NCBI GenBank assembly: GCA_018105865.1
Contig: CM030848.1
Location: 6,291,801 to 6,355,800, forward strand
Direction of reading: 5' to 3'
From: Metaphire vulgaris
Lineage: Eukaryota; Annelida; Clitellata; Crassiclitellata; Megascolecidae
DNA: 64,000 nucleotides
Below the pieces are notes generated by a model, which saw only the letters and a list, made by a program, of their open reading frames with translations, searched no databases and was not told the origin of the DNA. Shown one piece after another: positions 22,884-35,383 of the stretch. Within the stretch, counting starts at the first letter, position 1. Every line of letters starts with the position of its first letter. The translations under genes and the position numbers were made by a program.

Positions 22884-23075
22884 CTCTGGCCGTCTTCGCC
22901 GCCACCGCCGCAGCCGCCGCCGACTTCGGCCGCCGCCGCCGCCGTCGTCGCCGACCGGTCCTTCGGTCGGCACTTTGATGCTCACCTGAGCGGCGAAGAT
23001 TTCCGCCGGGGGACGACGGTTGCCATGACGACGATCGATCGCGCTTTTGTCGGGTGGAAGAGGAAGAGGAACGAA

Positions 23076-23134
23076 GAAACGACGTTCGTAAGAAGGCTAG
23101 CTTAGCTGAAACGACGTTCGTAAGGCTAGCTTAG
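23076..23134. repeat. Short tandem duplication
   Basis: GAAACGACGTTCGTAAG plus GCTAGCTTAGCT occurs twice in a row, upstream of claudin-like exon 1. Confidence 0.8.
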
Positions 23135-23320
23135 CTGTGGCGACGGTTTGCACAGAAGAACACAAAGCAAATATTCAAAAGTCTTCCAAGATCTTATGTC
23201 AACGCATCGCTCAGCAGATCCGAAAAAAAAACGAAAACTGGTTCACGTCCAGTTGCAGAGCATAACTGGTCATGTCGCCGAGATTTAGCATTCAACTGCG
23301 CCTAGTGATGCTACTGCGTC

Positions 23321-23322
<2 letters not shown>

Positions 23323-23404
<82 letters not shown>

Positions 23405-23474
23405 AAGAATAACAATAATAACGATAATGATAACGATAATGATAATGATAATGATAATGATGATGATGATGATG

Positions 23475-23568
<94 letters not shown>

Positions 23569-23586
23569 TAATAATAATAATAATAA
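23323..23586. repeat. Compound triplet microsatellite
   Basis: AAT, then AAG, then GATAAT/GATGAT, then a long AAT block; about 260 bases. Poly-Ile and poly-Leu frames are artefacts. Confidence 0.95.
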
Positions 23587-23589
23587 GCA

Positions 23590-24656
23590 TTTCTTAAAAG
23601 TTCTATTTAAAATAAACATCTAAAATTAGTTAGCTGACTGAATTATAATAATCACGCGAGTAAATCTGTTACATTTTGAATACCAAAGGCATCTCATAAT
23701 TAATTAATCTAATTGACCATGCGCTTAACCGTTTCATCTTTTTCCATCCCCTTTCTTATCGTCGGGAGAGACAAAGTTCTCAGAGGGCCCTAGATAAATG
23801 TTCTCCTATATACAATACATGATTTCGAATGACCGATATACTAGCGATGGATTCGCCGGTTGTACGTTGTCTTGTATTTTGTTGTTTTATTTTTTGTCCA
23901 AGCGTTAGATTGGTATGGAGTGCTGTATATCTGTCGACTAAATTATGTAGCACCATATAATCCCGCCATTTTAGAACGGTAATATGCACGAAAGTATTTT
24001 TCTGGCAAATTAACGACAAGGATCACTCTATTGTTTGACTATTGAATGCCTGCCCCTAGTGGCCTGACTGGTCTCCCTGTTTGGAAGAAGAAGAACAACA
24101 ACAACAAGAAGAAAAGAAGAAGAAGAACAAGAAGAGGAAGAAGAAGAAGAAGAAGAAAGAAGATATAAATTCCAGAGATTTTGCTAACTTACTAGGAGAA
24201 ATTATACTATTCTTGAGTTTTCGTTGGAGACTCCAATTGAAGGCACGCATTCGCAGAGACCGGTTTGTGTTTAAAATGCTAAGCTAATATCTTGAAACTG
24301 TAGCTACAAGATTCCGGTTACGAAACAAACTAAGCTACACAGGGCGATGGAATAGAACAGATGGATGGCAGACACGATTCTTAATGTATTCAGTTGTTTC
24401 CCGAATCTTGTCAATCTATTTACATTTGTTTCTATTGCTATGAACTCTCTTTTTTCTGTCTGTAGGCCTTAGTCCTTTTGCAAATACCCCTCTCTTTTTG
24501 TCTTCCTACTTTTCTTCTTTTGTCTCTCTCTCCTTCTCTCTCTTCTCTCTTTCTATCTTTCTGTATCCGTCTCCGTTTCTGTCTTTCTGTTTCTGCCTCT
24601 TTCTCTGTATGTCTATCTGTCTGTCTGTCTGCCTCTTTTTCTCTCTCTTTCTCTCT

Positions 24657-24687
<31 letters not shown>

Positions 24688-25020
24688 CTTGAAGCAGATG
24701 CTTCGAAGACCTTGAACCGACCTGAACCTCAATGCCTCTGATAACCTGACGTTTAGTCCCTCGGGCATTCGACATATTTTCTTCGTGCGTTGTCGGACTC
24801 CTGGGAATCATATGAAATATGAAGAGACTGATATGAATTCGTCTTGGGGGACATTTTGAACCGCTACGTAAAAACCAAAGCGTCTCCAGAGTCCAACCAC
24901 TTCGAGAAGTTTTTGCCCAAAGAAGCCATAAAAAATGTATTTCGAGAGTATGGAAACTGCATCTGAATCACATCAATTACAAAGAAGACCCATTTCGATA
25001 AAACGCAGGAGAGCAAGATA
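23590..25020. other. No gene seen; simple repeats
   Basis: Holds a GAA-rich patch (24085-24165) and a CT/CTGT-rich patch (24490-24690). No exon is supported. Confidence 0.5.
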
Positions 25021-25144
25021 CAGAAGAAGAAGAAGAAGAAGAAGAAGAAGAAGAAGAAGAAGAAGAAGAAGAAGAAGAAGAAGAAAAAGAAGAAAAAGAA
25101 GAAAAAGAAGAAAAAGGAGAAAAGGAAAAAGAAGAAAAAAGAGT
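25021..25144. repeat. (AAG)n purine tract
   Basis: About 120 bases of AAG drifting to AAAAAG; a pure purine strand. Confidence 0.95.
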
Positions 25145-25829
25145 AAATAAACTAGACAAGGATGCAGGGATATGCACTATGCAGGCATTGAAACTGATAG
25201 AACGGAGTTAGACATATCATCTGAAGACAACAGAAATGGATCGAAATCTGCACGTGCATTGCGATTAACTGGAACCAATTTGATGAAGAAATGGATCTAA
25301 TATTTTATCCAGTCTTCAGGAATCAGCCGAGAAAATGGTTTAACAGAGTAATCATGTTTAACAGACTTGCTCTAAAACAAAACTGAAGTAGGCCTAACAG
25401 AATCTAACAGAGATTCTTCGCATAAACTCAGAAATAAACCTGACTTCTATCGTTTTATAATGTCATTCGTTGAGAAAATGACACAATAGCCAAGGGTCCC
25501 GCTGGCAGGAAAGTAAGTATCTTAGCTTAAGGTCTCGATTCTCGAAATTCTTTGAAAATCAAGCTGTTCCAAGAAAAAGGTTGAAATTTCCTCTGTTCTG
25601 TTTATCACGTGGATTGCTTCGATAGATCACAAGGCAGAGAGACGGTCATCCCTTCACTGAAATACCCGGGTTCGCACCTGGACTTGAGTTTACTATCGTA
25701 GGCATTCACATGTCCGACCGTGCGGAGTGAAAACTAAATTAATATGAACAGGGGAGCGTCAAGAGTCGAAGTGCTTTAACATTTAGCGACGATGACAGTG
25801 AAGCTGTTAGGTGAAGAACCGCTGTAGTA
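25145..25829. other. Unannotated intergenic stretch
   Basis: No recognisable element or exon. Confidence 0.4.
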
Positions 25830-26266
25830 CAGTAGAACTTCGTTATGACGAACGCAGTTAAAACGTATACTCAGTTTTTAAAGTACCCCAATATTCGTTT
25901 ACGTGTGATGCGCTACCGTATTAGGCTAAATGGTATTGGATAGTGGCGGTTCTAAGAATTCTTGGTGGGGAGATGCAATGAATTTTTAGGAAGTTGGTGG
26001 GGAGAAATGAAATGAAATCCCGAAAAAGGCTGAAAGGTTAACAAGCAAAAAAGGTCATCAGCTCTGTTTTGCGCACAAATACCCGGCGGACATGTAGCGG
26101 CGTAGCGACTCGGACTGGTACCCCCTCCCCCGGAAACGCTGACAAGCAAAAAAGCTCGGTGGGGGATGCATTCCCAGTCATCGCCAACTTGGAACCGCCC
26201 CTGGTATTGGATATAAAGCATTAAATTTTACAGACCCGCTGACTACGCTATAACGAAGTTCTACTG
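25830..26266. mobile_element. Tc1/mariner-like MITE with hAT insertion
   Basis: Ends CAGTAGAACTTCGTTATGAC and CGCTATAACGAAGTTCTACTG, flanked by TA (25828-25829, 26267-26268). The middle is occupied by the hAT-type element 25941-26203; without it the element is about 165 bases. Confidence 0.82.
25941..26203. mobile_element. hAT-type MITE, family B copy 1
   Basis: Ends TAGTGGCGGTTCTAAG and CTTGGAACCGCCCCTG. Perfect target duplication GTATTGGA at 25933-25940 and 26204-26211. Two shared-module copies (near 26040 and 26140). Confidence 0.92.
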
Positions 26267-26520
26267 TATATATACCTGACGTAGCGACCGTACACAATTA
26301 TCAACCATGCATAACAGTCGGCTGTTCAAAGACACACACACTCAGAACCATTGACTGATGTCAAGTGTGTTTACTAAAGTGGCGCTATAGAAGTATTTTA
26401 GTCACTTAGGCAGGGCAGAAAGGTCCTCTCAGGTACGACGAGAAATTCCTTAAAAAATCCGATTCAACTACTCACAGCCTAAACGAGCGCTACATGAATT
26501 CACGAGAAATTACATAATAG

Positions 26521-26750
26521 CAATGGCGGTTCCACGTGGGGATGAGTGGGGATGCATCCCCCCACCGGGATTTTTTTCCTTGTGAAACCTATTTTGGGGT
26601 AAAAGTGTAGTAAAAGCGATAAAATTCCCTTTTGTCAGCCTTCTTCGGCAACGTTTATTGATCTTTTTCCTTCTATTTTCATCCCTCACCAACTTCCTAT
26701 GATTTCATTTCACCCCCCCCCCCCACCAAGAAATCCTATAACCGCCACAG
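26521..26750. mobile_element. hAT-type MITE, family B copy 2
   Basis: Ends CAATGGCGGTTCCACG and CCTATAACCGCCACAG. Perfect target duplication CATAATAG at 26513-26520 and 26751-26758. Confidence 0.92.
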
Positions 26751-27074
26751 CATAATAGACATGTAATTCTCCATTAATGCTATTTTTCAAGTTGATTTTT
26801 AACAGGCAGATATTAATTCGTTGTCTCTGGTATTGGCTTGTTTCTCATGCCTAGAGATTAATCGGGAGAGCAGACACTTTAGTCACTTTGGGAAATAAAT
26901 CTCTAGAAATAAATTTGTTAGAAATCTTCAAACCGAAATAGTTTCTGTCAGTTCCAGAAATCGAATAAAATACCACAAGAAAATCGAAAATGCATTGGAA
27001 AATGATCAGACCGAAAATTGACAAATCGAACAAAAAAGACGAAATGACGCAGATTTGCCAAACGATAGACGAGA

Positions 27075-27165
27075 AAAAAACGAAGACATTGACGACAACG
27101 ACGACGGCGATGACGACGACGACGACAAAGACGATAATGATAACGAAGACGATTACAATGGAAAC
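27075..27165. repeat. GAC/GAT-rich low complexity
   Basis: Imperfect GACGAC/GATGAC triplets; an Asp-rich frame is not supported as coding. Confidence 0.7.
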
Positions 27166-27169
27166 GCGT

Positions 27170-27340
27170 GGCCGGACAAAATGTCCGCTAACAAAATGTC
27201 CGCGGACAAAATGTCGCGGACAAAATTGTCACCGACAAAATGTAACGGCTTAGAGTTAGGGTTGGAGTTAGGGCTACACTTTGTCCCCATGACATTTTGT
27301 CCTTGACATTTTGTCATTGACATTTTGTCCTAGCACCTGG
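27170..27340. repeat. Fold-back of GACAAAATGTC words
   Basis: The left half repeats GGACAAAATGTCCGC four to five times; the right half repeats GACATTTTGTCC three times in the opposite sense, separated by a TTAGGGTTGGAGTTAGGG linker. The whole can form a long hairpin. Similar words recur loosely at 49330-49450 and 49985-50025. Confidence 0.7.
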
Positions 27341-27604
27341 AAACACGAAGATAACGACGACGACGACGACGACGATGACGACGATTATTATTCGCTTGAA
27401 TGGCCTTGACAGAACGAGCGAATTCTTTTTCCAATTATTCGTCGTCGATGATAAATAATAATAATAAAAATACTAATAATCCTCTGTAATGATTTATATT
27501 TTAAAAATCCTGCAGCGCATACCTGATATCCGCTGACCGGTGGATGATTATCTGCGCTCGGAGCGGAGCAAAGTTAGCGTGAAATGCCGCCGCCAGATGG
27601 AGGC

Positions 27605-27650
27605 CGTCAGTCAGTCAGTCAGTCAGTCAGTCAGTCAGTCAGTCAGTCAG
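27605..27650. repeat. (CAGT)n microsatellite
   Basis: About eleven CAGT units. Confidence 0.9.
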
Positions 27651-28374
27651 CCATGCACGGCTGATCATCGCTCCGTCGAAGATTGTTCCCCCTCCGTCGT
27701 ACCTTTCGTATTCCGCCGGTCTGGGGGGGGTGATCTAGGGCCCCGCTCACCTATGCCAACGGGCGGCGGTCGGTCATAGCGCGGTGCGCCTGTTGTCTCC
27801 TCCCTCCCCTCGGCCCTACTGGTCCGCGGTTGTCTCTGTTTGCTTTGTGTGCGTGCGTGTGTGTGCCTAATCATTCATTCATGATCTGGCATATAGGCCT
27901 AGAAGCACGAAGCCTGTCTCCTTTAGATCCAAACGTCGATCGATGCGGTCAGATCGATAGGAAAATCGATTGAACGGCTTTTGTTCGTTGTCCTATAATA
28001 GGGTGCTTCTCGCCGCCTTCACACAGAACCATAATAGATAGGGCCGATGTGATGACTGAACGGGTTTGCCCAGGAAGACATCAGAGAATCTGTTGGAGCA
28101 TCAGACTAACCACCCTCCCCCCCCCCAAAAAAAAGAAAAAACTGTTCGATCTCCGTACAGCTGAAACGAAAATGTTCAACCCCAAAATGGATCGGCAGCG
28201 ACCACAAGGGTGGGTGGGGGTCGGGTGGGGGTAAGGCCTTCAAACACCCGGTCGACGTCAACAGTCAGACTGTCGTTCAGCTGGAACAAGACAAAATCGA
28301 TCTTAAATAAAACATCCGGGAGTTTGTTGCTCTGGCGGTTAATGCTCAGCTCATGAATGAAGAGGCAGACAGGT

Positions 28375-28411
<37 letters not shown>

Positions 28412-28540
28412 AAGAGAGAGAGATTGAGAGAGAGCGCGGCATTGTCAATCGAATTGCTTAGAACTTATTGTTGACTTAATTGAGTTACTTTCCACCGCAT
28501 ATCCATATTTAGACATTTTCCTCTTCTATTCTCTCTCCAT
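27651..28540. other. GC-rich stretch without recognised gene
   Basis: GC-rich to about 27860. An ACAG/GA repeat lies at 28374-28433. No exon was identified. Confidence 0.4.
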
Positions 28541-28541
28541 C

Positions 28542-28556
28542 TCCATCCATCCATCC

Positions 28557-28632
<76 letters not shown>

Positions 28633-28662
28633 GTCTATCTGTCTGTCTGTCTGTCTATCAAT
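28542..28662. repeat. (ATCT)n microsatellite
   Basis: ATCC units give way to about 25 ATCT units, ending in CTGT. Confidence 0.95.
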
Positions 28663-29359
28663 CTAGTAAAGATTTCTAAGAGTCTCTAATCGCTTTTAAA
28701 CCAGTGCTGCTTTTGACGTCTTGTGAGCGTACCAGTCGATCTTGGAAGAATCCCAAAGCGTTTCATTTATCGATAAATTAAAAACTTTAAAATATAACAA
28801 GGCGATTCTTTGCTGGTGCCTAAAACTGTAGCATACATTTTCAAGGAGGAATTCCCGTAATCAGGCTTCGCTTAAATTAACGACGCGCTCTGAAACTTGT
28901 AATACTGTCGCGAATCATCTTTTTAGAATAATGCGTACACCTTCTTCTGCAATCGTGAGTTGGAAACAGTGGGGAACTGCGCTAAGAAGGCACTCCGGAT
29001 TCATGCTTGAATTTGGGCTTATCACAGTTCGAGCTTTGCAATTTTTAAGGGACGTCTTCCAATGAAAACTGCACTTAGGCCTACTCCATAATTCAATCTT
29101 ACTTTTTAATTTATGATTTTTGCCAATCGAGTGCGTCTGAAGCTTAAGAGTCCATGACTTTCTTCTTTTCCTAATGTGTCATGTATTGCTACGTCGGCGA
29201 CCGTGGATTTCCACTCTTCTCTGTTTCTGGTTTTTCTTACAAGTTCAGTTCAATTAACAATTCAATTTAACAGTTCAATGGCAATTATTAGCCTACGTGA
29301 GCCAATTAATCAGGTTGTCAGGTTTAATTTCTTACTTCTGACTTTTCTATGCAGAACCG

Positions 29360-29360
<1 letters not shown>
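28663..29360. other. Unannotated intergenic stretch
   Basis: Nothing recognised. Confidence 0.4.

Positions 29361-29424
<64 letters not shown>
29361..29424. repeat. (TA)n(TG)n microsatellite
   Basis: About 16 bases of TA followed by 47 of TG. Confidence 0.95.
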
Positions 29425-29426
<2 letters not shown>

Positions 29427-29579
29427 CTACAGATTTTATAGTCCGTTATTCTATTGGCTAAATTTACTGCAGCAGAAACGAATGTACTCGCTAGGTTTCT
29501 GTCAAGATTCAATCAAAACTTTACGCCATCTTGCGAATGGTGGCGCTTCGTCTTTAACTCCAGATGATTTCAAATCCAC

Positions 29580-29846
<267 letters not shown>

Positions 29847-29891
29847 CAATCTACCCAGATGATATTATCAATATTGTTATTGGCATGATCG

Positions 29892-30009
29892 GCCTACATA
29901 TGGCGCTGTGCGACAGGTTCCCGTCAGAGCACCGAAGTTGAGCAACGTTTAGCCCGGTTAGTAATTGGATGGGTGACCTTTCCGGGATCTAGTCGAGGTG
30001 CCGGAGGCC
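29892..30009 (+). ncRNA. 5S rRNA-derived SINE head (or 5S pseudogene)
   Basis: A 118-base stretch beginning GCCTAC aligns along its length with metazoan 5S rRNA: GAAGTTGAGCAAC at the A-box, CCGGTTAGTAATTGGATGGG at the intermediate element and C-box, and a closing GGCC. The divergent 5' part and the 3' arm (CTTTCCGGGATCTAG) argue against a working ribosomal gene. The following unique body and the ATT/ATC tail from 30193 suggest a SINE3-type element using the internal pol III promoter. Confidence 0.75.

Positions 30010-31171
<1,162 letters not shown>

Positions 31172-31258
<87 letters not shown>
31172..31258. repeat. (GA)n microsatellite
   Basis: Near-perfect GA for about 75 bases. Confidence 0.95.
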
Positions 31259-31441
31259 ATCCGATAAAGTCGCTTAGTAGCGCCTGTTTATTTCTCTTAT
31301 AGAGACTTGTGAACCCTATCGTTCGCAGACTGCTCGCCAGGTGGAGCCACATCGACGAATGACCAAAGTCTCCATCGATTGCTGCTTCTCAAGCCGGCCA
31401 AAAGGTCTACTGCATAGACGCCATTCTGAACATAAAAGACT

Positions 31442-31736
31442 CAGTGGCGTAGCCAAGAGGGGGCTTTGGGATTAAACCCCCCTTTAGCTGCCGACGAAAA
31501 TAAATATTTTAAAATGTGTTTCCATAGGCTATAATTTTTATTTTGGAACGCGGTTTTGGGGGTCAATCCTCCCTCTTGGCTGGCTACCGAGTGCCGACCC
31601 AAAATTTGTAAGTGCTATAGAACGTAATAGAATGTAAAGTGTTAGGTGACGACCTTTTTTGCTTGTAAAGATTTTTCGAAGTTTTGGTCACGATGAAAAC
31701 CACCACCCCCTTCCGGAAATCCTGACTACGCCACTG
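31442..31736. mobile_element. hAT-type MITE, GGCGTAGC family
   Basis: Ends CAGTGGCGTAGCCAAG and CCTGACTACGCCACTG. Perfect target duplication AAAAGACT at 31434-31441 and 31737-31744. Shared module GACGACCTTTTTTGCTTGTA lies at 31648-31667. Confidence 0.93.
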
Positions 31737-32350
31737 AAAAGACTATTTTATTAGCAAACTTAACTTTACCCTACTTCTAAACTAAACTAAACTAAATCTG
31801 AACAAAACATAAATAAGACAAAGGGCATTTATGGCCGGGTCCTCGAATGACTTAAGAGCAGTGTTTAATCTGGACTCTGGACTACGGGAGGGGGAACTGA
31901 CAAGGCCGAGGAACGTCAACCAGGGGGCTGCTGTTAGTTGATGTAGTATGCCAACATTTCCGGGTGTGGAGGTCTTTCTTTAATTCGTTTATTTATAGAC
32001 GCATCCGTATCAAAGACGATGAGCGTCTGCTAAACTATGTACAGTTCCACAGGTTTAGGACCCGGGTTACTAAGAATATACACACAGTATTCATATTTAC
32101 AGAGTTCGACTATTTACAAGTGTCCGGGGTTGGGAGGCGTCACAGGTGATGCCGCGAGCCGGCTACCCAACCTAAAAACCTGCGTACAGGAAGTAGGAGG
32201 TAGGTTTACCCAATGCTCTGACCAGCGAAGGGAGTTGTCTCTCCCCCCGTGACGCATTTAAACTAGGGGCATACAGTTCGAAATTCTTTCGTCTTCAGTT
32301 CGTTGATGTTTTCCTTCTTTTTTCTTCTCGCAGATCTTTCTTCTTTGCCT

Positions 32351-32464
32351 TTTCCTGGTGTTGTTTCTCTTCTCCGGGTTGTTCGTCAGATGTTGTTGAC
32401 GGTCGTCTTTCCTGGTGTTGTCCTTCGTCTCCGGATTGCTCGTCAGATGTTGTTGACGGTCGTC
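32351..32464. repeat. 57-bp repeat, two copies, in LINE 3' region
   Basis: TTTCCTGGTGTTGT at 32351 recurs at 32408, each copy ending in CAGATGTTGTTGACGGTCGTC. Confidence 0.9.
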
Positions 32465-32470
32465 TTCTTT

Positions 32471-32759
32471 CTCTCGTTTAACGGTACGAGAGCCACCGTG
32501 GACACTGGGCACCCTCTCGTTTAACGGTACGAGAGCCACCGTGGACACTGGTCACTCTCTCGTTTAACGGTACGAGAGCCACCGTGGACACTGGGCACAC
32601 TCTCGTTTAGCGGTACGAGAGCCACCGTGGACACTGGGCACCCTCTCGTTTAACGGTACGAGAGCCACCGTGGACACTGGGCACCCTCTCGTTTAACGGT
32701 ACGAGAGCCACCGTGGATTCTGGGTACCCTCTCGTTTAACGGTACTAGAGCCACCGTGC
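32471..32759. repeat. 43-bp minisatellite, seven units, each a hairpin
   Basis: Units start at 32471, 32514, 32557, 32600, 32643, 32686 and 32729, exactly 43 bases apart. Each opens with CTCTCGT, TTAACGGT, ACGAGAG, giving a 7-bp stem and 8-base loop, then AGCCACCGTGGACACTGGG. Substitutions are few, and the seventh unit loses part of the stem. The array lies 29 bases past the LINE stop codon, in its 3' untranslated region. Confidence 0.95.
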
Positions 32760-32787
32760 ATGGTCAACTGGGCAAGTGTCTTTCAAC

Positions 32788-34323
32788 TTACAGGCGCCTT
32801 TTAGACTCGTCTACGTAACGGTAGACGGCGTCTATGCAACACGGGTTGCTCAGCATCGTTCGTAAGTTGAAGTCGAGATCCAACGTTCGACAGATTGACT
32901 CCAGACGGTTTCGCAGAACCTGCTGTACCGGACATTCCAACAGGTAATGGTCGACCGTCTCTGGCACCCCACAGTCTTCACACATGCCATCATCATGACA
33001 GCCTATCTTGCGCAGACAGGCGTTCAGACGGCAGTGACCGAATCTCAGTCTGCTGACGCAGACTTCCTTTCGTCGTTGGCTGTCACTGTACTTGCATCGG
33101 AGGCCGACGGTCGGCTCGATGCATCTGTAATGAGCGCCTGTGGGAGACGCATCCCACAGCTTTTGCCACTCGCTTACAAAGTGGGTCCTGTACCGTTCCT
33201 GCATGTCCCTGTACTCGACGGCGAGTGCCAGGTCGACGCATGGATTACTGAGGGCCCGACGACAGAGCTCGTCGGCCGCCTCGTTTCCGTCCACACCCGA
33301 GTGACCCGGGATCCAGGTCAGGACCGTCGGAGTCACCGGGTGCCTGCTTCTGTCGTCCTCGTAGACCGCCAGCAGACGCTGCAGCAGCATCGGTCTGCGC
33401 TGAGACCTCTGCTGCATGATGGATTGCAGCACCCCCAGACAGTCGCTGAAGACGACGACTGCAGTGTGATGCTTCTCTATGACCCATTCGAGGGCTTTCA
33501 AGATAGCCATCATCTCCGCTGCGTAAGCGGTCGTTCCATCGGTCAGACGGTGTGCCTCATGGTAGCCCAGCGAAGGCACATAGAAAGCAGCAACTCGCTC
33601 TGCCATCGTCGGTACAGGACCCGTCGGTGTAGATCCAGATTCTGTCGTTGTACTGAATCGAGTACTCCTGCACAGTTTGCTGGACCGGCTGGCTCCTCTG
33701 TGTCCGATTTGACCTTGCAGTCCCACGTCCACCTCGGGCGGTCGAATCCTCCAAGGCGGCCGCGGGGCTACTATCGTTGGCTCAACGATCGCTGCACCGA
33801 TAGCGGTATCGATGCGTGCTACCTTCATCGTCAGAAGCTCCTCGCCTTCTCGCGGCCGGCTGTGCCGTCCGGCCGCCCTCAGAATGGACTGGGTAGGATG
33901 GTCCGGTATAGACCTGACCTTGGCCGTGTACTCCATCAGAATCAGATGGCGCCTTAGCGACAGCGGCATCTCACCGCAATCGACCTGCAGTGAGCTGACC
34001 GCCGTGCCAGGCATGGACCCGGTGCAGATAGCAAGGGCTTTCGACTGAATGCGATCCAGCTTGGCCCTCGCCGTCTGCGGCGCGGCGTCGAACGCCACGC
34101 ATCCGTAGTCCAGCACAGACCGTATCAGTGCTCGATATACCATGAGCAACGTTGCCTTGGACGCACCCCAGTCCGATCCTGAGATCGCTCTCAATAAGTT
34201 CAGGCGAGGTTTGCATCGTTCAACAATGTAGTCCACATGATCTGTCCACTTCAGCTTTCGATCAAAGATGACACCGAGGAATTTAACGGTACGCTGGTAC
34301 TCAAGACGGCTCTTTCCCAGCAT
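32788..34323 (-). pseudogene. LINE ORF2 3' part: RT thumb, RNase H, CCHC (frameshifted)
   Basis: The 511-codon frame starts inside the RT (KFLGVIFDRKLKW near residues 14-26) and runs through a thumb region. RNase H residues are visible at AAEMMAI (Glu270), FSDCLG (Asp294) and GNEAADEL (Asp351). A CEDCG...H...C cluster lies near the C-terminus, before the TAA at 32790-32788. The first RNase H strand with its catalytic Asp (IYTDGSC) is absent from this frame but appears in another minus-strand frame at about 33715-33605. Two compensating indels therefore swap the frame across that stretch. The start Met is arbitrary because the element is 5'-truncated. Confidence 0.85.
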
Positions 34324-34396
34324 TAACGTGTGAATTTCCGGTGGGGAAGGGCAATTCCGTCCCCGGAAACGGCCTAGATTAAACCCTGCTCAAAAG

Positions 34397-34977
34397 ACGT
34401 CTTCGAGAGGAGATAAGCTGATTCGGACGCTTGACCGTATTTTTGGCCAAGTAGCTTGATTGAATTCGATTCGGCTTCCTTTCCTCCGTGTCGGTTGTTT
34501 CCTGTCGCCGCTGATAACCCGACGAACGTTCCTCAGATCCTTCGATAAAATCTTCCCTCGCCGTCGGATCAAACATCACCTGCGTATATTTCGGGACCGG
34601 GTCTTTACCGTATTTCTCCGCATTTAAGACGACGACGTTCTATTATAAGAGACGTCTCTGTCCGTGCGCTGTTATTGGATTACGTGCATATCAGGAACGT
34701 CGTCGGTTGGGCGACGATCGCTTCTTTGTCGGCATTCTGAATGTGACCGTCGCTCCATTTCATCTCAAATTGGCTTTCTATTCTAAGTTCAGCGTAGGAT
34801 ATTTCGAGTCATTTGATTTCGACCAACAGTTCATGGATCAGGCGTACTTGTTCAAAGACGCCACGCGCTCTGCACCTGCATAGATCTCAGAAGAGACAAT
34901 CCAATCGATGTCTATTTGATTATTACGTTTCTACGGCTTCTCGATGAACAGATAAGCGCGTCTTTACAATAAACTTT
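34397..34977. other. Unannotated intergenic stretch
   Basis: No repeat boundary or exon recognised. Confidence 0.4.
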
Positions 34978-35383
34978 GGGGCTGTCCATTAATTATGTCA
35001 ACAATTTTTGGGCAATTTTTGACCCCCTCCCCCTTGTCAACAACTGTCAACTTTCAGTTACCCCCCCCATAATTACGTCAAAAACTTTTGACCCCCCTAG
35101 ATCAATGACAGGTCCCAATAACAAGGTTAATATTTTTGCGATGATGACCATTTTTTCTCTTTTTTGCTCGTCGAGTGTCAAAATGTGATGGTTATGACCT
35201 TTTTGCCATGATTTTTCCATTATAATAAGTAGTATTCCATGAAATTTCCTAGTTTTTGATTATTTGTAAAAAGTGAAATTGTTGACGTCAACTTCTCTTG
35301 ACCCCCTCCCCTGTCAACAACTGTCAAACTTTTTCAAACCCCCTCCCCCCCTAAATTGTTGACGTAATTAATGGACAGCCCCC
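34978..35383. mobile_element. Long-TIR element, GGGGCTGTCC family, copy 1
   Basis: Ends GGGGCTGTCCATTAATTATG and ACGTAATTAATGGACAGCCCC, an inverted repeat of about 28 bases including GTCAACAATTT. Flanks suggest a 3-bp TTT duplication. Subterminal CCCCTCCC/TGTCAACAACTGTCAA blocks occur at both ends. Contains a module-like stretch (GATGACCATTTTTTCTC, TTTTTTGCTCGTC) near 35140-35170. Confidence 0.85.

Larger units (their letters stand above)
31967..34330 (-). mobile_element. 5'-truncated RNase H-bearing LINE (I-type group)
   Basis: The 2.36-kb insertion into the family D element reads on the minus strand: end of reverse transcriptase, RNase H, a Cys-rich C-terminus, then about 820 bases of 3' sequence holding two tandem-repeat arrays. 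The 5' truncation falls in the thumb region of the reverse transcriptase. An RNase H after the RT is a hallmark of the I/Nimb/Ingi group of non-LTR elements. I see no poly(A) tail at 31967. Confidence 0.82.
31859..34388 (-). mobile_element. hAT-type MITE family D, split by a LINE
   Basis: Left piece 31859-31965 begins CAGTGTTTAATCTGGACTC. Right piece 34331-34388 ends GGCCTAGATTAAACCCTG. Together they rebuild a reverse copy of the family at 9977 and 37531. Outer flanks CTTAAGAG and CTCAAAAG match at 6 of 8. The intervening 2.4 kb is a LINE. Confidence 0.85.

Noticed and set aside
22505..23105. Plus-strand Arg/Pro-rich open frames over exon 1
   Set aside because: They are complements of the GC-rich minus-strand exon and show no domain.
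29892..30009. Functional 5S rRNA gene
   Set aside because: Too many changes in the 5' part and 3' arm, and no T-run terminator after the end.
32471..32759. CRISPR-like array
   Set aside because: The 43-bp units are contiguous without unique spacers and lie in a LINE.
32947..33957. Plus-strand 336-residue open frame
   Set aside because: It is the antisense of the RNase H LINE coding region.
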